From positions 21,550,162 through 21,614,161 of the forward strand of contig OU612067.1 in the NCBI GenBank assembly GCA_914767715.1: a DNA stretch of 64,000 bases, in the 5' to 3' direction. Below, in pieces: positions 41,801 through 44,064 of the stretch. Numbering within the stretch: position 1 is the first letter of the stretch; the number at the start of each line of letters is the position of its first letter. The DNA comes from Membranipora membranacea (Eukaryota; Bryozoa; Gymnolaemata; Cheilostomatida; Membraniporidae). The translations under genes and the position numbers were made by a program. The notes under the pieces are model-generated. The model saw only the letters and a list, made by a program, of their open reading frames with translations, did no database searches and had not been told where the DNA came from.

Positions 41801-42275
41801 TTTAATTTTACAAATCGATGCTCACTTTGATTGCTTTCCATTACGTCAGTAGATTCTAATAGATATTATCATTATATTATTATTATTATTATAGATTGGC
41901 GCCGCAGTTTCCAATGTATAATTATGTTTCCTGGCGTAGCACCGTTCTCTGCCTTAGAAACATTTCACAGTTTTATGGCCTGAATTTATCGGAAAATAAC
42001 CAAGATTTGGGGATTTTCGGTGAGGCTGAGGATGATTTTATCAGTTCAAAGGCAAGTTGCATTCCGGTGTTAGCTGACAGACAACATTTGTATCTCATGG
42101 TGGTGAAATACTTATTATAATCTATTTCAGCATGTCGGTGTTAATAAAACAACAGGGCGTGAAGCCGTATATCGATCTGACCGTTTGCTTTGGTGGACTA
42201 TCCGATGAAGTTTCCATGAATGTTCCACCAATAAGATACCTGCTGCCGAAAATTGATGCTGCCGGAGATGCTTAA
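1478..42275 (+). CDS. UBA6: ubiquitin-activating enzyme E1, UBA6 type (whole gene, 30 coding exons)
   Basis: Encodes an E1 enzyme that uses ATP to adenylate a ubiquitin-type modifier, captures it as a thioester on its catalytic cysteine and passes it to E2 enzymes. In vertebrates UBA6 handles ubiquitin and FAT10 and loads the E2 USE1. Thirty exons joined by GT..AG introns give 3051 nt with no frame break (1016 residues plus stop); from memory, human UBA6 is about 1050. Order: inactive adenylation half (GFGGLGVE), first catalytic-cysteine half-domain, active adenylation half (GCGAIGCE at about residues 428-435; [13 protein letters not shown] at about 459-471), catalytic Cys 584 in [10 protein letters not shown], second cysteine half-domain, the [14 protein letters not shown] and [16 protein letters not shown] blocks, and a ubiquitin-fold domain from about residue 907. 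UBA6 rather than UBA1 is indicated by [23 protein letters not shown] and FNKFW. The start ATG-ATG follows an in-frame TAA at 1472. The N-terminus is about 20 residues shorter than the human one. Confidence 0.95.
1925..2085 (-). repeat. tRNA-derived SINE (family 1), intron 1 of UBA6
   Basis: Read on the - strand it starts GGGGATGGCTAGATGGCGCA (A-box region) and has the B-box TTGGTTCGAGCTCC about 50 bp later. It continues into a body shared with the copy at 34801-34960. The shared body and the Pol III boxes support a SINE rather than a working tRNA gene. It ends about 20 bp from the exon 2 acceptor. Confidence 0.65.
2106..2200 (+). CDS. UBA6: UBA6 exon 2
   Basis: Acceptor TTTTGTAG|, donor |GTAAGT. 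Encodes [14 protein letters not shown] and the nucleotide-binding-like loop GFGGLGVEI of the inactive adenylation half. A SINE remnant ends only about 20 bp upstream of the acceptor. Confidence 0.93.
2540..2663 (+). CDS. UBA6: UBA6 exon 3
   Basis: Encodes [17 protein letters not shown] followed by [13 protein letters not shown], the canonical E1 block after the first glycine loop. Acceptor TTTACCAG|, donor AG|GTTTGT, phase 2 out. Confidence 0.93.
3145..3250 (-). repeat. tRNA-like SINE head, intron 3 of UBA6
   Basis: On the - strand, TCATCTAATGGTTATGGG resembles an A box and GCAGGTTCAACTCC a B box. They are spaced as in a tRNA, but there is no complete cloverleaf. Confidence 0.4.
3647..3761 (+). 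CDS. UBA6: UBA6 exon 4
   Basis: Encodes [17 protein letters not shown], the typical E1 'LAELNP' stretch, and ends at SQYK. Acceptor TATAAG| (weak pyrimidine tract), donor |GTCAGT. Confidence 0.92.
4061..4141 (+). CDS. UBA6: UBA6 exon 5
   Basis: Exactly 27 codons, CVILTEVDF through [15 protein letters not shown] and PPI are conserved with vertebrate UBA6. Acceptor TTTGTAG|, donor |GTAAGT. Confidence 0.93.
4865..5082 (-). repeat. dispersed repeat family 2, intron 5 copy
   Basis: The sequence around TAGCTAGATCCAATTACTGA and CCATGAATTCATATCA appears in reverse orientation at 21085-21440, with partial copies at 22655-22765 and 36380-36690. No coding potential was seen. It is probably a non-autonomous transposon. 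Confidence 0.55.
5102..5224 (+). CDS. UBA6: UBA6 exon 6
   Basis: Exactly 41 codons: [18 protein letters not shown] then [14 protein letters not shown] and LDTNGEE are E1 hallmarks at the start of the first catalytic-cysteine half-domain. Acceptor TTTTTTACAG|, donor |GTTTGC. Confidence 0.94.
5596..5703. repeat. 108 bp hairpin with perfect 24 bp arms
   Basis: The 24 bp at 5596-5619 (core GTGCTCATTGAATTC) are the exact reverse complement of 5680-5703. Partial pairing continues outside through CTGCAAG and CTTGCAG. It lies in intron 6 of UBA6, about 100 bp upstream of the exon 7 acceptor, and may be a MITE or a hairpin RNA. Confidence 0.6.
5804..5927 (+). CDS. UBA6: UBA6 exon 7
   Basis: Encodes [18 protein letters not shown] and the E1 'EISGM.ELN' motif. 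Acceptor TCCTTTAG|, donor G|GTACTT, leaving one base that completes a valine codon in exon 8. Confidence 0.94.
6692..7012. mobile_element. piggyBac-type MITE with TTAA target duplication
   Basis: TTAA (6692-6695) is followed by AGTGACAGTCCTATTAG. The other end reads CTAGTAGGGCTGTCACT followed by TTAA (7009-7012). The about 17 bp imperfect inverted ends with exact TTAA duplications are the signature of piggyBac-type transposition. The 313 bp interior has no transposase, so it is non-autonomous. An AAGTA-type microsatellite lies just upstream (about 6643-6667). Confidence 0.72.
8768..8803. repeat. TA microsatellite
   Basis: Pure TA dinucleotide run in intron 7 of UBA6, about 150 bp upstream of exon 8. 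Confidence 0.9.
8951..9054 (+). CDS. UBA6: UBA6 exon 8
   Basis: Encodes [20 protein letters not shown] and [10 protein letters not shown]. The IGDTT and GGIA blocks are shared with UBA6. Acceptor TTATGTAG|, donor |GTAAGT. It follows a 3.0 kb intron rich in repeats. Confidence 0.94.
10513..10563 (+). CDS. UBA6: UBA6 exon 9 (micro-exon)
   Basis: Seventeen codons, [17 protein letters not shown], between acceptor GCTTGCAG| and donor |GTAGGT. Phase 0 at both ends. It aligns with the E1 segment running from the 'S-L-x-x-L' helix to 'F-x-N/K-F'. Confidence 0.85.
11182..11237 (+). CDS. UBA6: UBA6 exon 10
   Basis: Encodes [18 protein letters not shown] plus two bases. It corresponds to the 'LH.AF.AL..F' helix of E1. 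Acceptor TTTTTTAG|, donor AG|GTAGGT. A perfect 41 bp palindrome lies about 150 bp into the following intron. Confidence 0.9.
11390..11430. repeat. perfect 41 bp palindrome with a bZIP-like centre
   Basis: The 20 bp at 11390-11409 (TGTCTCCATTGCTTGTGATG) are exactly reverse-complemented at 11411-11430 around a single T. The centre reads TGATGTCATCA, similar to ATF/CREB-type binding sites. It lies in intron 10 of UBA6, 150 bp after exon 10. Confidence 0.75.
11767..11812 (+). CDS. UBA6: UBA6 exon 11 (micro-exon)
   Basis: [15 protein letters not shown], aligning with the amphipathic helix before 'DVN' in UBA6. Acceptor TTTTTGTAG|, donor AG|GTAAGA. Joining straight to exon 12 keeps the frame. The segment is about nine residues shorter than in human UBA6, so an unseen extra micro-exon is possible but not required. 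Confidence 0.85.
12092..12183 (+). repeat. tRNA-like sequence, probable SINE head
   Basis: An A-box-like GTGGATGAATGGTTGGCA and a B-box-like GGTCCGTATTCAAATCC occur at tRNA-like spacing, but acceptor and T stems do not pair well. It is not a functional tRNA; a tRNA-derived repeat in intron 11 fits best. Confidence 0.4.
13915..14058 (+). CDS. UBA6: UBA6 exon 12
   Basis: Exactly 48 codons ending in [20 protein letters not shown] plus QW. The 'GG.x.QEV.KA.SGKF.P..QW' block is diagnostic for E1 enzymes. Acceptor GGTTACAG|, donor |GTTAGT. Confidence 0.95.
14391..14604. repeat. inverted repeat pair, about 44 bp arms
   Basis: The segment with ATGTTATAGTGAGGCAGTTA at about 14391-14436 is mirrored at about 14560-14604 with roughly 90 percent identity. 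MITE-like, in intron 12 of UBA6. An about 105 bp imperfect tandem duplication follows it. Confidence 0.55.
14608..14815. repeat. two-copy tandem repeat, about 105 bp
   Basis: Two adjacent units both contain GCTAATTAATGAATTAA-like cores, ATTAGCAA and GTAGAATTCTAGCAC or its variant. Non-coding, in intron 12 of UBA6. Confidence 0.5.
15596..15745 (+). CDS. UBA6: UBA6 exon 13
   Basis: Exactly 50 codons, including [19 protein letters not shown] and ending at KLFM, the strand before the ATP-binding loop. RYD.LRAC.G is UBA6-like rather than UBA1-like. Acceptor CTAATAG|, donor |GTCAGT. Confidence 0.95.
16472..16543 (+). CDS. UBA6: UBA6 exon 14 (ATP-binding glycine loop)
   Basis: Twenty-four codons: [20 protein letters not shown] plus [12 protein letters not shown] is the nucleotide-binding loop of the active adenylation domain. 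Acceptor ACATTTAG|, donor |GTACGT. Confidence 0.96.
17527..17604 (+). CDS. UBA6: UBA6 exon 15 (adenylation active site)
   Basis: Twenty-six codons: [20 protein letters not shown] then RPHHVQ. It carries the conserved Asp, Asn and Arg residues that contact ATP and Mg in E1 enzymes. Acceptor GATTGTAG|, donor |GTAATA. Confidence 0.97.
18196..18274 (+). CDS. UBA6: UBA6 exon 16
   Basis: Encodes [20 protein letters not shown] and DAQEHK plus one base. 'K..TAA......NP...I' is conserved in E1s. Acceptor GTTTTAG|, donor |GTACTT. Confidence 0.95.
18285..18612. repeat. two-copy tandem repeat in UBA6 intron 16
   Basis: CTATGAGGTC, the TATGACCAG stretch, CTCGGTCACACCA and the GTAGAAAAG/GTAGAGAAAAG stretch recur in the same order about 180 bp apart. 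Diverged and non-coding. Confidence 0.5.
18818..19029 (+). CDS. UBA6: UBA6 exon 17 (largest exon, adenylation domain)
   Basis: Seventy codons with [38 protein letters not shown] and LTESYGSQ. The ALDNVEAR and ESGT.G.KG motifs shape the modifier C-terminus and ATP site. Acceptor TTTTTTAG|, donor |GTAAGT. Confidence 0.97.
19665..20395. repeat. two-copy tandem duplication, about 360 bp units
   Basis: The units at about 19665-20018 and 20025-20395 share long blocks such as AATTATCAAGTAAAATAC, GCTGTGTGTTCATGATT and TCTGAAACATGGA. They are roughly 80-85 percent alike by eye. The second unit ends only about 30 bp before the exon 18 acceptor, so the duplication reaches the catalytic-cysteine exon's splice region. 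Confidence 0.65.
20425..20514 (+). CDS. UBA6: UBA6 exon 18 (catalytic cysteine)
   Basis: Thirty codons starting [20 protein letters not shown]. The Cys codon TGT at 20455-20457 (residue 584) is the thioester-forming cysteine of E1 enzymes. The family sequence is 'P.CTLK.FP', with Ser here replacing Thr after the Cys. A 360 bp tandem duplication in the intron ends about 30 bp before the acceptor. Confidence 0.97.
20636..20845. repeat. inverted repeat pair, about 60 bp arms
   Basis: CATAGGCTATGAGTTATAT and TATCATAGATTTAT in the left arm are mirrored by ATAAATCTATGATATAACTC and CTCATAGCCTATG in the right arm. MITE-like, in intron 18 of UBA6. Confidence 0.6.
21085..21440 (+). repeat. dispersed repeat family 2, intron 18 copy
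   Basis: The longest copy seen of the family that is inverted at 4865-5082 and partly repeated at 22655-22765 and 36380-36690. Shared marks are ATGAATTCATGGATTAGTG, GGATCTAGCTAAA and CAGGGTCAGATATGT. Confidence 0.55.
21527..21775. mobile_element. 249 bp MITE with inverted ends and TTA duplication
   Basis: The ends CCAGGGGGTCTTTCAATTAG and its near-exact inverse (closing in CCCCCTGG) are both flanked by TTA (21524-21526 and 21776-21778). A 3 bp TTA/TAA duplication suggests a Harbinger-type element. A second, diverged copy lies at about 40150-40330 and part of a third near 40430-40475. No ORF. Confidence 0.7.
21853..21933 (+). CDS. UBA6: UBA6 exon 19
   Basis: Twenty-seven codons: [19 protein letters not shown] then [11 protein letters not shown]...KP..FNKFW is a UBA6-specific stretch of the second catalytic-cysteine half-domain. 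Acceptor ATTGTAG|, donor |GTGAGA. Confidence 0.95.
22655..22765 (+). repeat. dispersed repeat family 2, partial copy in intron 19
   Basis: Contains ATATGAATTCATGGATTGGTG and GAATCTAGCTAAATTTCT at the spacing seen in the longer copy at 21085. Confidence 0.45.
23319..23447 (+). CDS. UBA6: UBA6 exon 20
   Basis: Forty-three codons from [10 protein letters not shown] to [34 protein letters not shown] matches the UBA6 cysteine half-domain. The acceptor CGTTATAG| is preceded by a frame that is closed upstream. Donor |GTAAGT. A 5.06 kb intron follows. Confidence 0.94.
23448..28509. other. UBA6 intron 20 (5.06 kb), apparently degenerate repeats
   Basis: No supported exon. On the - strand, 24290-24450 reads like a decayed coding segment ([20 protein letters not shown]) with stops nearby, perhaps an old retroelement. 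26721-26914 is a foldback element. 28000-28100 contains GGATGCCCTTCCTGACACCA, a motif I associate with invertebrate tRNA/RTE repeats. 28150-28320 is an irregular GTATAC-rich array. Confidence 0.4.
26721..26914. repeat. foldback element, about 70 bp arms
   Basis: GTTGAATCATAGCTTTAATC and the following 50 bp are mirrored at about 26845-26914, which ends GCTATGATTCAAC, with a few indels. The loop is about 50 bp. It has no ORF and would form a strong hairpin if transcribed with the UBA6 pre-mRNA. Confidence 0.65.
28510..28561 (+). CDS. UBA6: UBA6 exon 21
   Basis: [17 protein letters not shown] plus one base, matching the E1 'LLH.FP.D....DG' block. Acceptor TTGTTTTAG|, donor |GTAAGT. An overlapping longer frame on the same strand is only a shadow. 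Confidence 0.93.
29114..29177 (+). CDS. UBA6: UBA6 exon 22
   Basis: [20 protein letters not shown] plus Q and two bases. 'FW..PKR.P..I.F' is conserved in E1 enzymes. Acceptor CTTTGTAG|, donor AC|GTGAGT. Confidence 0.94.
29636..29780 (+). CDS. UBA6: UBA6 exon 23
   Basis: Encodes [18 protein letters not shown] and later [10 protein letters not shown]. It matches 'H..F...A..L.A' and 'V..F.PKS' of the second cysteine half-domain. Acceptor ATTTTCAG|, donor |GTGATT. Confidence 0.94.
30075..30192 (+). CDS. UBA6: UBA6 exon 24 (acidic linker)
   Basis: Encodes an acidic segment ([20 protein letters not shown]) that is poorly conserved in the family. Two overlapping donors exist: AG|GTGTAA at 30190 and GGT|GTAAGT at 30192. 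Only the second, which is also the stronger consensus, keeps exon 25 in frame, so I chose it. Confidence 0.85.
31118..31197 (+). CDS. UBA6: UBA6 exon 25
   Basis: [20 protein letters not shown] then YIVATA. DFEKDDD.N.HID.I..A is one of the most conserved E1 blocks. Acceptor CTTGTTAG|, donor |GTAAGT. The next intron (5.7 kb) contains a nested antisense gene. Confidence 0.96.
31381..31782 (-). CDS. uncertain ORF of 133 residues inside UBA6 intron 25
   Basis: An ATG-started frame (ATG at 31782-31780) runs 133 codons to a stop, antisense to UBA6. It contains varied sequence such as [20 protein letters not shown] and [18 protein letters not shown], without low-complexity bias. CTTTCAAG just upstream could be a splice acceptor. 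I recognise no family. It lies about 300 bp downstream of the nested gene on the same strand, but a candidate poly(A) signal lies between them, so it would be a separate gene or a chance frame. Confidence 0.25.
   Translation of the reverse strand: MFPTDFGNLSNKLVGILRARLEVFSSMCLLITDRADGITFQSYWRADRVIRVPFIQTNLSCHFVGFENILLQIVTQQQHMDPYLQPYTDSLYETYFSTENVICVINAELIAFSHLTPYQRCQVASRIKQSVTR
31840..31845 (-). terminator. candidate poly(A) signal of nested antisense gene
   Basis: AATAAA on the - strand, about 250 bp after the stop codon of the nested gene at 32098. Confidence 0.35.
32098..32809 (-). CDS. nested gene exon 2 (main coding exon)
   Basis: Acceptor ATGTTTTTCTATTTCAG| with a good pyrimidine tract. 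One base completes the Arg codon begun in exon 1, then 236 residues and a stop. Confidence 0.65.
32098..33259 (-). CDS. nested two-exon antisense gene in UBA6 intron, unknown protein of 270 residues
   Basis: Exon 1 (33259-33159) starts at the first ATG after an in-frame TGA and ends AACAG|GTAGGC. Exon 2 (32809-32098) starts after TTTCTATTTCAG| and runs 237 codons to the stop. Phases match (AG|G, Arg). The protein has no signal peptide or membrane helix. It has a Thr/Ser/Pro-rich early segment, a central region with [20 protein letters not shown] and [20 protein letters not shown], an acidic stretch ([10 protein letters not shown]) and a basic C-terminus with a six-Ser run from a GCT/AGC-type triplet repeat. 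I recognise no family. It lies wholly within UBA6 intron 25 on the opposite strand. A TATA-rich run lies about 90 bp upstream. Two well-phased exons argue for a real gene. Confidence 0.65.
33159..33259 (-). CDS. nested gene exon 1
   Basis: Thirty-three codons plus two bases, starting [17 protein letters not shown]. Two further in-frame ATGs (33235, 33232) could serve as the start instead. Donor AG|GTAGGC. Confidence 0.55.
33826..34222. repeat. tandem repeat, 2+ units of about 190 bp
   Basis: GCAACTGGATTTCTTATT, GATAAATTTGTCAC and GGATGGAAGCTTTGG recur in order, with a third partial unit at about 34196 (GCGACTGGATTTCTTATTTT). Intron 25 of UBA6, upstream of the nested gene. Confidence 0.6.
34801..34960 (-). 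repeat. tRNA-derived SINE (family 1), UBA6 intron 25
   Basis: On the - strand: GGGGATGGCAAGATGGCTCA (A-box region) and TTTGTTCGAGTCCAAC (B box), then a body that ends CACCTTCAGGTGTACACC. Same family and body as the copy at 1925-2085. Confidence 0.7.
36380..36690 (+). repeat. dispersed repeat family 2, copy just upstream of UBA6 exon 26
   Basis: CTCAGGGTCAGATATGTACC, TTATGCATTGATTGACC and the GATCAGTGATC stretch align with 21085-21440. It ends about 215 bp before exon 26. Confidence 0.5.
36905..37018 (+). CDS. UBA6: UBA6 exon 26
   Basis: Thirty-eight codons, NLRAEMYGI through [20 protein letters not shown] to AGL. The [13 protein letters not shown] block is invariant among ubiquitin E1s and closes the adenylation fold. 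Acceptor TCTTATAG|, donor |GTGAGT. Confidence 0.97.
39086..39213 (+). CDS. UBA6: UBA6 exon 27
   Basis: [20 protein letters not shown] then [14 protein letters not shown] and KVTKI. 'E..K......YKN.FL.LA.P' is conserved in E1s. Acceptor TATTCCAG|, donor AG|GTCAGT. Confidence 0.95.
39626..40146. mobile_element. foldback transposon, about 180 bp inverted arms
   Basis: The left arm, from ACAATAGACAGTTTTCTGAG through CTTTTAACCCATGCCGCATA to TTTTTGATTCAGA, is mirrored at about 39965-40146, ending CAGAAAACTGTCTATTATAA. Arms are about 90 percent identical by eye with a loop of about 155 bp. No ORF. It lies in intron 27 of UBA6 and would make a very long RNA hairpin. Confidence 0.72.
40150..40330. repeat. 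second copy of the TTA-flanked MITE
   Basis: CATCTGATCGCTCACTCA, ATATATACATT and GTGATAATTTTGAGC match 21560-21760 in order. It abuts the foldback element, and a third partial copy lies at about 40430-40475. Confidence 0.5.
40558..40645 (+). CDS. UBA6: UBA6 exon 28 (ubiquitin-fold domain)
   Basis: [20 protein letters not shown] then MGDFISHVS. 'FT.WD...V.G....L.DF' opens the C-terminal ubiquitin-fold domain that recruits E2 enzymes. Acceptor GTTTGTAG|, donor |GTAAGA. Confidence 0.94.
41193..41290 (+). CDS. UBA6: UBA6 exon 29 (ubiquitin-fold domain)
   Basis: [20 protein letters not shown] then [12 protein letters not shown] plus two bases. It aligns with the '..MV.QG...LY....P.......' segment of UBA6. 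Acceptor GTTGCAG|, donor CG|GTAAGG. Confidence 0.92.
42131..42275 (+). CDS. UBA6: UBA6 exon 30 (C-terminus and stop)
   Basis: Starts after ATTTCAG|C and encodes [20 protein letters not shown], then VPPIRYLLP, ending GDA-TAA. 'K.Y.DL.V.F.......PP.RY' is the usual end of UBA6. A different frame at 41896-42120 overlaps the preceding intron and is not part of the gene. Confidence 0.92.
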
Positions 42276-43643
42276 TGTCTGCATGTGTAGTGAGAAGTAT
42301 GCGCTCAGAATCGTTAACTCCTAGCATGTCGTGGTATCGAGACATCAATTCAACAAATACCCATAAAGCACTTGTCAGAGATTTTCAAAATGCTAACATA
42401 TTGCAGGAAACATTTAATATTTACATATGTAGACAAGTGTAGAGATATGTCGTTGTTTCGAGACATAAATCAGACTAAGTTCATCAGCTACCCACAATGC
42501 ACCAGTCAAAGATGTACTGACATTTTGTAGGATACTGAAATATTTTGTCATTTGAAAGTAAAGGGTAGACGGCTACATTGTATGCATTCTCTTCATTTTG
42601 TGTCATAAATATGTATGTATGCTTAAACTTCTGATCTATTATACTATAATAAATAATCTCTGATTTGATATCAAGCTTTTAGATTATTAAAATTGTTCAT
42701 TGCTCCTGAAAAGGCCCTACCATATTGATAACTCTGTCACGATGCCTACTCAGTTCCTTGGTGAATTGGTGATTTTTGACAGCTATGTATGGTAGCAGTG
42801 ACCAATTATAGCCTCTGGGCCGAAAATGTGGGGGGTCATCCCAACAAAGTTTTTTTAGACAGGCCATGTTGTAACTTGCCTGTATGATTGAACAGAGTGC
42901 CTAAGGGTGAGTTCGGTACACACAGCAGCAATTGAGTAAGATTAGATGTCAGATGGTCGGATATAATAGAGTATTATGTCAGATTCAAGGGAGACGACTT
43001 CAGCTTCAGTAATGTCAACTAACAGCACTGATACAATAAAAATAATCAGATAATCCCCTAGCCTCAGTATATGGTCAGCAATCAGCTAATGATTTGCTCT
43101 ACTCTTCCCAAAGTGTGATTTCTTGCACCATTAGACCATTAGAGGCCAGCAATATTGTTTCGCGTAATCATAGGGTTCAGTGTATATTGCCAAAGATTGT
43201 AAATCTTTGCATATAATCTCTGTTTTGTTGAGCCTCATTTCTGAACGGATCTTTTTTCTCGCGGCAAGATTTACTAAACTTCAATCAAACGAGGTTGGAA
43301 TTGGAATTAAATTTTTGAGACTACCATCTATGGGAAGTTGGCTACATAGGTGATACATAACTTAATTGGAGAGGCAGCCAAGCTTTTCATCTCTTTACCC
43401 TTCATACCTTGCAAAAGTCTTTGTGGGAACATCTTTTACAAATCATGTATCACACTGAGCTCGATATTGGATTTAAAACAATGTAATAGATTAACAGTAC
43501 AACTACAAATATAGGATAGGATATAGGATAGGATATATATAGGATTAAGCAAAGAGTAAGCTACGTGGATAGCAATTTGTCAGAATTATCAACTCGATCA
43601 ATAGTCTATACCAACCATGAGATATAACAGGCCAATTATTGTC
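42276..43643. other. spacer between UBA6 and receptor-like copy A
   Basis: UBA6 (+) and copy A (-) converge here. The first 270 bp hold a two-copy repeat of about 125 bp (CGAGACATCAATTCAAC and CGAGACATAAATCAGAC units). From about 43365 the sequence is shared with the 3' flank of copy B (58520 on). No exon seen. Confidence 0.5.
42648..42653 (+). terminator. candidate UBA6 polyadenylation signal
   Basis: AATAAA about 370 bp after the UBA6 stop codon in an AT-rich stretch. It is the first canonical signal I noticed in this 3' flank; no cDNA evidence is available. Confidence 0.4.
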
Positions 43644-44064
43644 TTATTCAGTTTCATTCATAGGTATGTCGCTATAATAATTAGAAGTTGTGTCCTCTGG
43701 TGCTGTAGCCTTAGGACCTTGATACATGCTTCCAGGTAAATAAGGCTGATAATGATTCACAACAGATGAAAGTTGAATTGAAGGGTGGTCTTTGGGAAGT
43801 TGGTGTGGTGCGGATTGGTTAGTAGTGGTGCTGTGTCCAGGAAGATTTTGCCCATTCACCCCGACTTCATATGGTTGTATGTATGAGTAGTGATGGTACT
43901 CGCTATTGGTTGGATCAGCATAATGAGCATTACGCTGAGCTTGGCTCTGTGCTTGAGAGGTGAACTGTTGCATGTTGGGTGGATATCCTGACTGATTCTG
44001 AATCATAGCAGGATGAGATAGAAACATGGCTTGGTTTATCTGTCCACCTCCTGAACCCGTGTAT
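43644..44064 (-). CDS. copy A exon 7 (cytoplasmic tail and stop)
   Basis: YTGSGGGQINQAMFLSHPAM onward to YYSDIPMNETE and the stop. Gln/Pro/Tyr-rich with no enzyme domain. Acceptor TTGTTAACAG|. Confidence 0.88.

Noticed and set aside
41896-42120. 74-residue frame just before the last UBA6 exon
   Set aside because: It does not resemble the E1 C-terminus. The exon starting at 42131 restores frame and the known E1 ending, so this lies in the intron.
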